DNA of 64,000 bases. Origin: CAWHYG01 sp963833505. GTDB taxonomy: Bacteria > Eisenbacteria > RBG-16-71-46 > CAIMUX01. Of the stretch, positions 8,976 to 18,478 are shown in pieces. The DNA lies in contig CAWHYG010000008.1 of NCBI GenBank assembly GCA_963833505.1, positions 124,001 to 188,000 on the forward strand, given 5' to 3'. A program made the position numbers and the translations under genes. Positions within the stretch are counted from its first letter, which is position 1; every line of letters begins with the position of its first letter. Under the pieces are notes generated by a model. That model did no database searches, had not been told where the DNA came from, and was given only the letters and a program-made list of their open reading frames with translations.

Positions 8976-9428
8976 TCAAGGCAGAAGCTCGGGGTGGTTC
9001 GTCTTGAGCCAATCAAGCACGTCCTGGCGAAGTTCCGCAACGAACGCGACCAACTCGGCCGCGTCGCCCTCGGTCGCTCCCCCGACCATGTCGTACTCGA
9101 CGATGTTCCGCTTCGATCGGCAAGTATCGAGGTACTGAGCGTCGTCCTTCCGGCCTTCCCCGAGGATCAAGGGAAGGGCCGCAAAGGTACGATAGTGCGC
9201 TTGGTTCTTCTCGGGTCTGCATTGGCGCGGTAGTAGGTGCGATTGCCGTCCCGGCGCGATTCGACGACTCCGATGCGAGTCAGTCTCCGCAACTCCTGCC
9301 GCACCGTGGAGTCAGCCAACCCCGACCGACGTTCGATCTCGCGTCCGTGAAGATCCTCGCCGCCTGGACCAAACAGGAGGCGGAGGATCTCCGCCTTGAC
9401 CCGAGAGCAGATCGGCCAATGTGTTCAT
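8976..9428 (-). pseudogene. Collapsed HTH (MNT-type) / HEPN locus
   Basis: From ATG 9426-9428 the reading begins MNTLADLLS. A one-base loss near 9400 must be repaired to continue as AEILRLLFGPGGEDLHGREI, then SGLADSTVRQELRRLTRIG and SRRDGNRTYYRAN. This is the winged-helix domain that in intact genes precedes a nucleotidyltransferase (MNT) domain. At about 9205 the sequence switches frame into NQAHYRTFAALPLILGEGRK...RSKRNIVEYDMVGGAT...DWLKTNHPELLP, the C-terminal half of a small HEPN-type protein, ending at TGA 8976-8978. The MNT domain and the N-terminal half of HEPN are missing. A single deletion probably fused two adjacent genes of an MNT/HEPN-type (toxin-antitoxin-like) pair. The domain identities come from remembered family sequences; the frame changes are seen directly. 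Confidence 0.65.
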
Positions 9429-9438
9429 TGCGCGTTTC

Positions 9439-9471
9439 TACCACGCAATTGAGAGGTATTACCACGCAATT
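9439..9471 (-). promoter_or_regulatory. Paired direct repeats upstream of the HTH remnant, probable operator
   Basis: TACCACGCAATT occurs exactly twice (9439-9450 and 9460-9471), with a 21-bp period equal to two helical turns, ending 11 bases before the HTH start codon. Such spacing suits a dimeric winged-helix autorepressor binding one DNA face. The stretch is AT-richer than its surroundings. Confidence 0.55.
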
Positions 9472-9566
9472 TTGAACCCAGCCCGGCCTCCGATTCCCCG
9501 AAGACAATTCCGCGCCTCACCCGAGAAACACCGTGTCCGCATGCCATTCCAACAGCTCGCAAGGCT

Positions 9567-11112
9567 TTATCGTCTCGTTTGGCCGCCCCCTGGCCGAGGT
9601 CCTCGGGCCCCCGCCACCTCCCTCACCATCTGCACGTCATCCCCCGCCACGACAAACCCATCCTCATCGACAACCACGTGATCCCACGCATGACCCCCAG
9701 CCTGAATCTCGCAGCGCACGGCCCGTTTCCAAGGCTCTTCCCATCCCGGCGCGGACCCTGCCACGACCTCTACCGCGCACCCCTTCTCCAGGGCCGAAGC
9801 GATGAACTGATGAAATCTCGGTTCATCCCAATCCACCCAAGACACCCGGAGCATCTCGTCCAGAAAACCCCAGCGAAGCCGGTACGCACCGTGGAGCTTG
9901 CCGTACTGATAGAGCGCAAAGAGGGATTTCGCATCCGCTTCGATGCGCTTCGTGAGGCGCGCGATCTGCCCGTTCAGGATGTACGTGCGCATCCTCTCCG
10001 GTTCGCCGAACGGCCGCGAGATGCCGCACGATCCCTGAACCAGCAGCTCGTTCGTGATCTTGAGGACACGCCCGCGGCGATTCAGGGTCATGGTCTTCTG
10101 CGGAGGGCCGAGGTCAGCCAGGCGCCGATCGCCGGGATCGAACTCGAGCGCCCGCAGGAGAGGGCGGACACCCAGGGCAGCAATGAAATCGTAGTCGGCC
10201 AGGCGCCCGCGCAGGTGCGCCCGCAGCTCTTCCCTTTCATCCGCTGTGGCCGCCGTCCAGGTGACCATCTCGCGGGTGGCGAGGTCGATGATCGAGGCCG
10301 CGGCCGGAGCGTCCGCCGGAAACGCGTGCACGAGGACGCGACGGAGGCGGGCCAACTCGGCTGCGTGGGCGGCCTCGCGTTCCCTGGCGCGTTTCTGGTA
10401 CGCGGCCACAACCGCCGGGTCGGGGCCCATCGCCTTCCAGCGCCGTACCTTGGCGATCTGATCCCGCACCGCCCGGCGCGCGGCCGGAATGGCGGGATGC
10501 TCCGGAGCGAGACTCCAGAGACCGTTGGGATGGACGACGATGGCCCCGGCTCGCCAATAGGCGGCCCTCTCCTCTTCGAGCACCTTCCATCCGGTGATCA
10601 GCTTGATCAGGGCGACGACCTCGGCTCCAGATCGAGAGCCGCCGTAGGTGTCGAGGACCGCGATGGCTAGGCGCTGGAACGACCAACTCGACAGGGACTG
10701 CCCTCGAAAGGCCTCGTCGACCTCGAACGACGTCAACGGGACCTCCGGGCCCGGCAGCGGCGCGGGCTCCTTCTTGACCACCTCCAGAATGAGGGACCTT
10801 TGGTGGTCGCAACCCGAGCATGAACACCGTGAGGCTGAGCTCGTGGTCGTGCACATCCAACTCGTAGAGGTCATCGTGCCGGTGGACCGGCGACCGATCG
10901 GGCCGGCAGCGTTGCAGCGACCGGAGCGCGAACTCGCTCGGCGCGATGCCGGCCGCCTCGAATCGGTCGGCAACCTCGTCCAGCCGGAGGGGACCGCCGT
11001 GCTCCAGGAGAGCGACGATCAGGAGCGAGAAGGTGTTCGCTTCCCGATGGTCCTTTACCGCGGCCAGCGAAGGACGCGCAATGCCGAGGCGCTCATGGTA
11101 AGGGGTTGTCAT
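9567..11112 (-). CDS. SNF2-associated protein of unknown function, frameshifted
   Basis: The gene starts at ATG 11110-11112, six bases after the SNF2 helicase stop, so the two form an operon. The N-terminal frame (MTTPYHERLG..., DEVADRFEAAGIAPSEFALRS, then YELDVHDHELSLTVFMLG) looks like a winged-helix fold. It breaks near 10795-10800: after LRPPK the sequence continues in another frame as SLILEVVKKEPAPLPG and runs 350 more residues to 9567. One extra or missing base explains this. The long second part is mostly helical, with a basic LNRRGRVLKITNELL segment. It ends in a beta-rich region (EVVAGSAPGWEEPWKRAVRC, WDHVVVDEDG) that could be a WYL-like ligand-binding fold, though this is weak. I do not recognise the family. 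Coupling to a SWIM-SNF2 gene suggests a DNA-linked role. Confidence 0.6.
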
Positions 11113-11118
11113 GTCGCC

Positions 11119-13632
11119 TTAACCGCGTTTCGTGAGTCCGGCCAGCAGGTCGACGATCCTCCGCAGGGTCTCCGGCTTGGGGACAGGGAGCCTGAGATAC
11201 GTTTCGCCGGTCTTCTCATCCCGGCTGATCAGCGAAGCTGGGGCTCGGCCGTGGTGATGATCGGACTGCCCCCGGTCGTGGACGTCTCGGCTCCGGCCGG
11301 CCTCAGGCACTGCCACGAGCTTCTCGAGGAATGCGACCCCGGCCGCCAGTATTTCGCCCCAGGCCTCTTCCGCCGGGGCCGCCTCCCGCTCCGAATCCTC
11401 ACCATCGGCGACTGCGCTTCGACCGCCGTTTCCCCTTCCATCTCCGCGGCCAGCCGCGGCCTTTCCGGCGCTCTCCTCCAAAGCGGAGCTCGCGGCCGTC
11501 CCGGCCGCCGGCATCGACTCCGGAATCGCGCCCGTCACCCGTTCGACCGATTCCATGAACCGGTTCAGCCGGGTCCCGCCGAGGAACACCTCGTCCTGGC
11601 CGCCGTCGAGAACTCCAGTGAACATCGACTTCTTGAACGCCAGGACCTCGAGCATCCCCTCTTCGATCGATCCCTGGGAGATGAAATGCACCACGCGCAC
11701 CGGCCGCTCCTGGCCCAGCCGATGGACCCGGCCGATGCGCTGCTCCAGCACCGCCGGGTTCCAGGGTTGATCCATGTTGATCACGACCGAGGCCGCCTGG
11801 AGATTCAAGCCGACCCCGCCGGCGTCCGTCGAGAGGAACAACCGGCACGCCGGGTCCTCGCGAAAGCGGTCGATCAACGCTTTTCGCCCAGGCCCGGGGA
11901 CGCCGCCGTGGAACAGGACGTGCTCCCACTTCCGCTCCGCCAATCGCCTCCGGATGAGTTCGTGCATCCGGAGCCACTGGCTGAAGACGACGACCTTGGC
12001 CGATGGATCCTCGAAGGTCTCGGCCAACAGCTCGATCAGTTCATCCGCTTTTACACCGCGGTCGGTGGTCTGGTCGAGCAGATAGGTGCTGTCGCACGAC
12101 ATGCGCATGTTCTGGAGGCCCATCTGGAGCCGCCTCTGGTCGACTTCGGAGAGGAATCCGTACCGGCGCCACTTCTGGACGATGCGGGCCACCATCTCCC
12201 GGTTCTCTTCGTGGTGCATCATCTGCTGGGCCGTCATCGGCACGAAGAAGCGCTTCTCCAGCCGGGCCGGGAGATCCTTCAGCACCTCTTCCTTCTTCCT
12301 TCGGATCAGGATCGGTTGCAGCGTCCGAGTGATGTCCGTGAGATTTCGATAGCCGATCACGCGCCCGCCGTCGTCGACGTGCTGATGCTCGGAAAGGAAG
12401 CGGAACATCGGACCCAGCCGGTACCGGTCGACGAACTCGACGATGGAGTACAGCTCCTCCAACCGGTTCTCGAGGGGAGTGCCGGTCAGGACGAACGCGA
12501 ATTCCGAATCGATCTGCTTCACGCTCTTGGCGGCGCGGGTCTTCCAGTTCTTGATGCGCTGCGCCTCGTCGAGAATGACGAGATCCGGCTGCCAGCGCCG
12601 GATCGCCTCGAGATCGCGATGAACCACGTCGTAGTTCGTGATCTTGAAGAACGACTCGGAGGCGTAGCGCCGCGCTCTTTCCGTCATCAAACCTTCGATG
12701 ATCATCGCCGGACGGTTGCTGAATCTCTCGATTTCCCTCTGCCACTGGTGCTTCAGCGAGGTGGGAGCAATGACCAGCACGCGCTCGACCGATCCCAGGC
12801 GGCACAGGATCTCGGCGGCAGCGATGGCCTCGACGGTCTTGCCCAATCCCATGTCGTCCGCGATGACACAACGGCCGCTGCGGGCGGCGAACAAGGCCCC
12901 TTCCTTCTGATAGGGGTAGAGCTTCACGTTCAGAAGGCTGCCGAAGGCCGGACTGGCCGGACCGCGCGGAAACATCCGTTCGACCCGACGGTGCAGATTC
13001 GCCTGGTCGTGGACCTGCGCCACGAAATCCAGGACGTCGTCATAGCAGCGGAGTTCGTGCCTCTGGCGCTCCGCTTCCTGGAGCAGCGGCGTCAACTCCG
13101 GGACCGCTTCGCTCTTCAAGATGCCGCGCTCGTCAAAGAGCTTTCGGGCCAGCCGGAGAAGGGCGCCGGGGCATCGAGCGGCCGGCTTGAATCGCACCTC
13201 CCGCCGGGATCCGTAGTGGAGATAGATCTCGGAGTAGGCGCGTTCAAATCCGGCGGACAAGGCGGCGCGGCTCTTGGGCGACCGGCGGAACCTCGCGAGA
13301 AGGGATTCGACGTGTTTGCAGGTGCCGAGCGTGTTGACGGCGAAATCGGGACAGGAGCAGAAGTTCTTGCCGAGACCATCGCCGCGGATCGCCACCCGGT
13401 ACGACCGGCGGGTCTGGGGGTTGGTCACCTCGAACTCGGAGAAGACCCGATCATCGCCGATGTTCCGCACGCGATACTTCTGATCCAGCGCGATCTGGCG
13501 CCGCAACGCGATCTGCCAGTCCTCGAGCGACAGGTCCTCCGGCCGGCGCAGGCGGGAGATGCGGACCTCCGCCTTTCTCGCTGGCGCGGACTTCTTCTTC
13601 CGGAGCCCGGCGTGTTTCCTTGCAGCTTTCAA
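11119..13632 (-). CDS. SWIM zinc-finger SNF2/RapA-type helicase
   Basis: An 837-residue DNA-dependent ATPase of superfamily 2. Near residues 95-120 it has a SWIM zinc finger (CSCPDF...GTCKHVESLL), then the two RecA-like domains. Motif I is DDMGLGKTVEA, motif II DEAQRIKN, motif III VLTGTPLENR, then LFLSTDAGGVGLNLQAA (motif V) and EQRIGRVHRLGQ (motif VI). Such proteins remodel nucleoprotein or RNA polymerase complexes by translocating on duplex DNA. I choose TTG 13630-13632 as start because AGGGAGG lies seven bases upstream and the encoded LKAARKHAGLRKKK is a typical basic N-terminus. The longer frame to 13728 has no such signal, and a TATGAT hexamer lies about 40 bases upstream of the TTG. The partner gene follows after 6 bp. 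Confidence 0.93.
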   Translation of the reverse strand: MKAARKHAGLRKKKSAPARKAEVRISRLRRPEDLSLEDWQIALRRQIALDQKYRVRNIGDDRVFSEFEVTNPQTRRSYRVAIRGDGLGKNFCSCPDFAVNTLGTCKHVESLLARFRRSPKSRAALSAGFERAYSEIYLHYGSRREVRFKPAARCPGALLRLARKLFDERGILKSEAVPELTPLLQEAERQRHELRCYDDVLDFVAQVHDQANLHRRVERMFPRGPASPAFGSLLNVKLYPYQKEGALFAARSGRCVIADDMGLGKTVEAIAAAEILCRLGSVERVLVIAPTSLKHQWQREIERFSNRPAMIIEGLMTERARRYASESFFKITNYDVVHRDLEAIRRWQPDLVILDEAQRIKNWKTRAAKSVKQIDSEFAFVLTGTPLENRLEELYSIVEFVDRYRLGPMFRFLSEHQHVDDGGRVIGYRNLTDITRTLQPILIRRKKEEVLKDLPARLEKRFFVPMTAQQMMHHEENREMVARIVQKWRRYGFLSEVDQRRLQMGLQNMRMSCDSTYLLDQTTDRGVKADELIELLAETFEDPSAKVVVFSQWLRMHELIRRRLAERKWEHVLFHGGVPGPGRKALIDRFREDPACRLFLSTDAGGVGLNLQAASVVINMDQPWNPAVLEQRIGRVHRLGQERPVRVVHFISQGSIEEGMLEVLAFKKSMFTGVLDGGQDEVFLGGTRLNRFMESVERVTGAIPESMPAAGTAASSALEESAGKAAAGRGDGRGNGGRSAVADGEDSEREAAPAEEAWGEILAAGVAFLEKLVAVPEAGRSRDVHDRGQSDHHHGRAPASLISRDEKTGETYLRLPVPKPETLRRIVDLLAGLTKRG

Positions 13633-13863
13633 GCAGCCCTCCCTGGTTTGGTCCGCGCGATCATAGCGCACCCGCAAGTGGAAGGTCGCTGAGGATATCA
13701 GAGGGACATGGCCAGTTCCCGCGAGCACCGGCGTGCGAGGTTTTCGCGGGTCACGGGCATCGAACGTCGGTCGATCGCGCGAGTAGAGGCCGCCAAGTCG
13801 CTCCGTCGCCGCTTGCGCCCACGACCGAAGAACCGGGCGAGCTGTTCCGTGGTCGAGAGCCGG

Positions 13864-15561
13864 TCATTCCCTCCGGATCAGCTTCCCGGTCTCGCTTCGC
13901 CCGCCCGCGCGCAGCCTGTAGAAATAGACGCCCGGCACAAGGCCCGACCCGCTCATCTCGACCGAGTGCGTTCCCGCGCCGAGCCGAGCGGCGATCGGAA
14001 CGGCCACCTCCCGCCCGGAAGGATCGTAGAGGCTGAGGTCCACGGCGCCCCCGGCCGGCAGCACCAGACTGAGCAACGTGGACTCGCGGAACGGATTCGG
14101 CGCCACCGTGAGCAGCCGCGCCGATGCCGATTCATGCGGGTTTTCGGCGACCCCGGCGCTTCCGGCCTGATCGTATTTGATGGTGGCGAAGTCCACGTCG
14201 TTGCCGTGCGTGCCCGTGCTCCAGCCCGAAACAAAGACGTGATCCTGCGCGTCGAGGGCGAGCGCCACCCCGACGTCGCTGTTGTTGCCGGGACCGTTGT
14301 ACCGGACCGCCCATTGCTGGGCGCCGGAGGGATCAACCTTGACCGTCGCATAGTCGTAGTTGACCACGCCACCGGTTCCGCCGTCGCTGTATCCAGTGAC
14401 GTAGACGTTGCGGGCGGCATCCACCGCCACTGCCTGGGCCTCGTCAAAGCCGCTCGCCGGCCCGTCGTACGTCGCCACCCACTGCCGGGCTCCGTTGGTG
14501 TCGTACTTGATCGTGGCGTAGTCGGACTGGGTCTTGGGCTTGGTCCAGGAGACGTATCCGGCCACGTAGACGTTGGCGTCGGCGTCCAGGGTCAGGGCCG
14601 AGACGGCGTCATAGCTCTTGGCGGCGTCGTAGGTCTGAACCCAGAGCGGCTGTCCGTTTGCGTTGTACTTGATCGTCAGCATGTCAAAGAGCGTCCCGAC
14701 CCCGGAGCTGTAACCGCCGACGTAGACGTTTCGCGCCGAGTCGACAGCCAGGGCGAGGCCGCCGTCGTTGGCGTTGGCCGGCCCGTTGTAGATCGCGATC
14801 CACTGCTGGTGGCCCGCCGAGTCGTACTTGATCGTGGTGGCATCGTAGTTGCCTCCCCCCGGCAACCTCTGGCTGACTCCGGTCACGTAGACGTTGGCGT
14901 CGGAATCCAAGGCCAGGGACTTGACTCCATCGTCCAGGTTCCCCGGACCGTTGTAGCGCTGAACCCACAGGAGATTCCCGGACGGATCATACTTGAGGGT
15001 CACGTAGTCGTCGTTGGTGGGAGCCTCAAAGGAGAAACCGCCGACCATGACGTTCCCGCTGGTGTCCGCGGCCACGGCGTCGGCCTCATCGAGGCCGAGA
15101 TTGAACTGGCCCGCGTAGGTGCGGACCCACTGCTGAACCAGGGTGGAGTCGTACTTCACGACGGCGAGATCGGCCAGGGATTGCTCGTCTCCGTCGGTGT
15201 ACCCGACGACGATCACGTTGCCCCGTTTGTCCAGGGTCAACGCGTACGGGACGTCATCCATATTGGCGACGCCGTTGAATCGGGCGACGGCGAGCTGCCG
15301 GCCGCCCGGGCTGTATTTGATTGTGACGAAATCCCAACCGGTTCCATTGCCGTAGCCGGTCACGTAGACGCAGCCCTGGGAGTCGATCGTCATGGCGGTC
15401 ACCTGGTTGTTGCCGTTTCCAATGCCGCTGTAGCGATTCAGCCACTCCATGGTCGGCGGCGTTTCGGCCGCGGCGGAGGAGACGCCGAGAAGCGCCAGAA
15501 GCGCTGCACCCGCCAGGGCGGTGCCTGAAATGCCGCTGGTAACCCGCAGTTTGCTGGACAT
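13864..15561 (-). CDS. Secreted SBBP-repeat beta-propeller with FlgD-like C-terminal domain
   Basis: ATG 15559-15561 is preceded by AGGAG. The 565-residue product starts with a signal peptide (MSSKLRVTSGISGTALAGAA...SSAAAE). About nine blades of the SBBP (seven-bladed beta-propeller) type follow, each with DYATIKYD and GVALALDxxxNVYVTGYS motifs. The last ~90 residues (LTVAPNPFRES...LSLYDPSGREV...GVYFYRLRAGGRSETGKLI) form the FlgD-like/T9SS-type C-terminal sandwich seen on many secreted proteins of FCB bacteria. That domain normally serves export or surface attachment. The propeller probably has a structural or adhesive role. There is no partner gene. MurJ lies upstream on the same strand, about 255 bp away with nothing recognisable between. 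Confidence 0.9.
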   Translation of the reverse strand: MSSKLRVTSGISGTALAGAALLALLGVSSAAAETPPTMEWLNRYSGIGNGNNQVTAMTIDSQGCVYVTGYGNGTGWDFVTIKYSPGGRQLAVARFNGVANMDDVPYALTLDKRGNVIVVGYTDGDEQSLADLAVVKYDSTLVQQWVRTYAGQFNLGLDEADAVAADTSGNVMVGGFSFEAPTNDDYVTLKYDPSGNLLWVQRYNGPGNLDDGVKSLALDSDANVYVTGVSQRLPGGGNYDATTIKYDSAGHQQWIAIYNGPANANDGGLALAVDSARNVYVGGYSSGVGTLFDMLTIKYNANGQPLWVQTYDAAKSYDAVSALTLDADANVYVAGYVSWTKPKTQSDYATIKYDTNGARQWVATYDGPASGFDEAQAVAVDAARNVYVTGYSDGGTGGVVNYDYATVKVDPSGAQQWAVRYNGPGNNSDVGVALALDAQDHVFVSGWSTGTHGNDVDFATIKYDQAGSAGVAENPHESASARLLTVAPNPFRESTLLSLVLPAGGAVDLSLYDPSGREVAVPIAARLGAGTHSVEMSGSGLVPGVYFYRLRAGGRSETGKLIRRE

Positions 15562-15818
15562 GCTTTCACTCCTGGTACCGGGGTTGGATTTCAGGAGGCG
15601 GTCCGGGATTTCTGAGGGTGGGCTGCGGCGACTCGAACACCGCGTCGGCGCCTTCGCGCGGATCCCTCCCCCGTTGTCGCCGGCGGACCGCCGAAAAACA
15701 GGATTCCAGGGCAATCCTACACCAAGAGGCGCCATCACGGTTGGCTCGAAACTCGTGACTTATTCGCACACTCGAAGACATGGGCAAGAGATCAATGAGC
15801 CCGAGGACTGTCGCCGCG

Positions 15819-17402
15819 TCAGCGCCTGGCTCTGTCGGTCTGGAGGCGCAACCGCCGCATCAGCTCCCGCGACTGGTCGACGCCCAGGGCCGCGGCGGCC
15901 AGGAAGTAGATCGCGCCGTAAGGGATCAGCACGGCGGTCGCGACGAGGATCGGATGGCGGTGCCCGACGGCCAGCTTCAACGCCCACGCGACCCCCGCCG
16001 CGATCACGGCCGACGCCCACAGACGGATGAGAACCGACCTCGCAAGGCCGGTCTTCCCGATCCGGCGATTGAGCGTCCTTCGGAGAAGCAGGAACTCGAC
16101 CCATCCGGAAAGCCCCGCCGAGACGGTGAGCCCCGCCACTCCCCATTTGCGGTCGATGCCGAGCAGGGGCGGCAACGGAAGCGCCATGAGATAGCCGAGC
16201 AAGGTCGTCAGCAGCACGCGCACGACGGCGAACCGGAGAGGAGTGCGGGTGTCCCGCATGGCGTAGTAGGTCGAGGAGTAAAGCCTCCCCAGCGTCGAGG
16301 CCAGAAGCCCGACGGCAGAACCGGCCAGGATGCCCCAAAGCCACAGGGCGTCGGCGCGGGTGAACCGGCCGGTCTGATAAAGCGCTCCCGCGATCACGTC
16401 GCCGAGAAAGAGAAAGCCCGCGGCCGACGGAACGATGAAGAAGGCGATCCTCTGGAGCCCCGCGTCGAGCCGAGCCCGCAGCATGGAGGCGATCGCTTCG
16501 GGATCTCCGATCGCGCTCGACATCGCGGGCAGCTCCGCGGCCGCCACCGACATCCCGAAAAGGCTGACCGGCAGGGTGTAGACGATCTGCGCGTAGGTGA
16601 GGGCCGCCAGTGCCCCCACCGGAAGCAGGGTGGCCAGAAGCGAATCGACATAGGCGCTGATCTGCACGACCCCGCGGCTCAAGCAGACGGGCAGGAAATT
16701 GTGGATGATCGTGCGCACGTTCTCGGACGCCGTCTCGAGTTCCGGGCGAAGATGGCGGGCCAGACGGAACACGATCGGGAGCTGGACGCCGAACTGGAGC
16801 CCGCTGCCCGCGACCGATCCCCAGGCCAGGATCTCGGCCAGACGAAACTGCGGGCGCCGCGGGCCGAAGGCCACGAGCGTTCCGATCATCGCCAGGTTCC
16901 AGAGGACCGGCGCGGTGTAGGAAAGCAGGAACCGGCGGTGGCTGTTGAGGACTCCCAGGCACCACGCGGACAGGACGAGGAGCCCCGCCCCGGGAAAGAG
17001 GATGCGGACCAGGCGAATGGTCAGCTCCCGCGTCGCCCCGTGGAATCCGGGCGCGATGACCGCAATCAGAGCCGGCGTGAAAATCACCCCCAGAAGCACC
17101 AGCACCGACACGGTGAGAGCGAGGAGCGAAGCGATCGCCCCGGCCACGCGCCCGGCCTCCTTCTCGTCGCCTTGCGCCAGCAGCGAGGCGTAGACGGGAA
17201 TGAACGACGCGGAGAGCACGCCTTCGCCGAAGAGATTCTGCAGGAAGTTCGGAATCCGGAAGGCCGCGCTGAAGGCGTCGGCCGCGGCCGCGGCTCCGAA
17301 AAAGTGGGCGAAAACGCGCTGCCGGATGAGCCCCGCAATCCGGCTGAGCAGGATTCCCGACCCGACCAGGAACGCGTGGAAACCGGTTCGCGAACGTCGC
17401 AT
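15819..17402 (-). CDS. murJ: Lipid II flippase MurJ
   Basis: A 527-residue polytopic membrane protein of the MOP superfamily that carries lipid-linked peptidoglycan precursor across the inner membrane. The N-terminus (ILLSRIAGLIRQRVFAHFFG, AADAFSAAFRIPNFLQNLFGEG, LSASFIPVYASLL) is the characteristic MurJ/MviN signature with its conserved arginines. It is followed by the usual alternation of about 14 membrane segments. The length matches the family. ATG 17400-17402 gives a normal MurJ start (MRRSRTGFHAFLVGSG), although no good Shine-Dalgarno sequence precedes it, so leaderless translation or a start further upstream is possible. No other cell-wall genes are adjacent. Confidence 0.93.
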   Translation of the reverse strand: MRRSRTGFHAFLVGSGILLSRIAGLIRQRVFAHFFGAAAAADAFSAAFRIPNFLQNLFGEGVLSASFIPVYASLLAQGDEKEAGRVAGAIASLLALTVSVLVLLGVIFTPALIAVIAPGFHGATRELTIRLVRILFPGAGLLVLSAWCLGVLNSHRRFLLSYTAPVLWNLAMIGTLVAFGPRRPQFRLAEILAWGSVAGSGLQFGVQLPIVFRLARHLRPELETASENVRTIIHNFLPVCLSRGVVQISAYVDSLLATLLPVGALAALTYAQIVYTLPVSLFGMSVAAAELPAMSSAIGDPEAIASMLRARLDAGLQRIAFFIVPSAAGFLFLGDVIAGALYQTGRFTRADALWLWGILAGSAVGLLASTLGRLYSSTYYAMRDTRTPLRFAVVRVLLTTLLGYLMALPLPPLLGIDRKWGVAGLTVSAGLSGWVEFLLLRRTLNRRIGKTGLARSVLIRLWASAVIAAGVAWALKLAVGHRHPILVATAVLIPYGAIYFLAAAALGVDQSRELMRRLRLQTDRARR

Positions 17403-17610
17403 CGTCGAGGATAAAAGCCCGTCTCGAGCAGCGTCGCCGGAAGCCGCTCCCGCCGACTCCCCAACTCCGCCTGGTCCGCCCGCCCTTGCCTGCACGAATC
17501 CTCCCCGCGCCGCGCGCGAGATGCCGAGATCCCGCCGGCGGACCATGGTCAGGCCGCGGGGGGGAACGCGCGTTCAAGCTAGCGGCTGGGAATCAGGGCG
17601 TCCAGCCAGA

Positions 17611-17649
17611 AGGGAGCCGCAGGCGCGGCCGGCCGCGCGAGGGCTCCCT
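17611..17649 (-). terminator. Hairpin downstream of cysteine-rich gene 1
   Basis: AGGGAGCC (17611-17618) pairs with GGCTCCCT (17642-17649), and the loop itself contains the palindrome GCGCGGCCGGCCGCGC. There is no T-run. It lies about 75 bp past the stop at 17726. The same stem sequence recurs after the second and fifth paralogues, which supports a real transcript-end function. Confidence 0.5.
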
Positions 17650-17725
17650 CATGGTCTGGAGAGGTTACTGTGTCGTGGCCCTGGACCCTGTGTAGCCGAG
17701 CGCCCCGCTCGGCTCTATAGGGGAT

Positions 17726-18145
17726 CTAGCGGTAGATGCTCTTGATCTTGCCCCACGAATGCTGCGCGGACCCGGGCTCCGGCGCGCTCGATGGTCCCTT
17801 GCAGGGATTCGGATCACACACCGTGTCAATGCCCTGGTACGTGCCGCCTTCGTTCTGGCAGTTGTACTGGTCCAGGAGCACGCAGGTGCCGTCCGCCAGG
17901 CAACAAGCTCCGATGCAGAGCTCCAGGATGCAGGGACACGGATTGGGAGTGCAGCTCGTCCCGGGTCCCTCCCACACCCCTTGCTGCGCGAGGCAGTCCG
18001 ACTGGGTCAGGACCAGGCACGAGCCGTCGTGCAAACAGCAGGCCCCGGTGATGTCGGCGGCGACCGCCGGACCACCCAGGACCATCACAACAAAGAGCCC
18101 CGAGAGGATCCAGGCTCCGCTATGACGCACTGCGGACCTCTTCAT
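17726..18145 (-). CDS. Small secreted cysteine-rich modular protein 1 (WGxIK C-terminus)
   Basis: A 139-residue protein with a signal peptide (MKRSAVRHSGAWILSGLFVV...AVAA) and two copies of a ~37-residue six-cysteine module: GACC-x3-DGSC-x7-C-x2-QQGVW-x-G-x4-C-x-PNPC. The second runs GACCLADGTC to CDPNPC. The tail is GPSSAPEPGSAQHSWGKIKSIYR with stop TAG at 17726. Paired cysteines suggest disulfide-stabilised modules outside the cytoplasm. I know of no function. It is the last of five tandem paralogues on the minus strand. ATG 18143-18145 is preceded by TAGGAGGAACCGATC, a Shine-Dalgarno context conserved across the family. It has its own conserved ~190-bp leader, so it is probably a separate transcript. 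Confidence 0.82.
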   Translation of the reverse strand: MKRSAVRHSGAWILSGLFVVMVLGGPAVAADITGACCLHDGSCLVLTQSDCLAQQGVWEGPGTSCTPNPCPCILELCIGACCLADGTCVLLDQYNCQNEGGTYQGIDTVCDPNPCKGPSSAPEPGSAQHSWGKIKSIYR

Positions 18146-18263
18146 GATCGGTTCCTCCTATTCCAGCCTGCCCTGTCCTTCAGGCCGGCCTTGGTCCGAG
18201 GACGCAGAGCACACACCGACTCGCGGTCGATCGGCGGGCAACCCCGGCGGCACGCCTCTGCGG

Positions 18264-18360
18264 TCAAGCCCCAACCCGAGTCGCATGAACGGGGCAAATG
18301 GTCGGATTTACTTCCGCGCACCTATTCTAATCGATTTGGAAGCGGTGATCCAAGCTCTTT
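18264..18360 (-). promoter_or_regulatory. Conserved promoter/leader block of cysteine-rich gene 1
   Basis: The segment aligns along its whole length with 20394-20489 and more loosely with 21260-21370. On the minus strand all three share ATCGATTAGAAT/ATCGATTAGGAT, whose TAGAAT (18324-18329 here) fits a -10 box. The element lies about 180 bases before the start codon in all three, giving unusually long and conserved 5' leaders. Confidence 0.5.
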
Positions 18361-18478
18361 TCGCCCGGACCGCGCGGGAACCTCGGGTTCCGTGGGCCAG
18401 CCGCCGCCGGGCGCCGGCCTGGGGGCTGTAACTCAAAGGGATCAAGCCCGATCGCCGCGATCAGGAAATCCAGCGCAA

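Noticed and set aside
10648..13692. A 1014-codon plus-strand open frame opposite the SNF2 helicase and its partner
   Set aside because: It is an antisense shadow created by high third-position GC. The minus strand has all helicase motifs, and the plus frame shows no domain or ribosome binding site.
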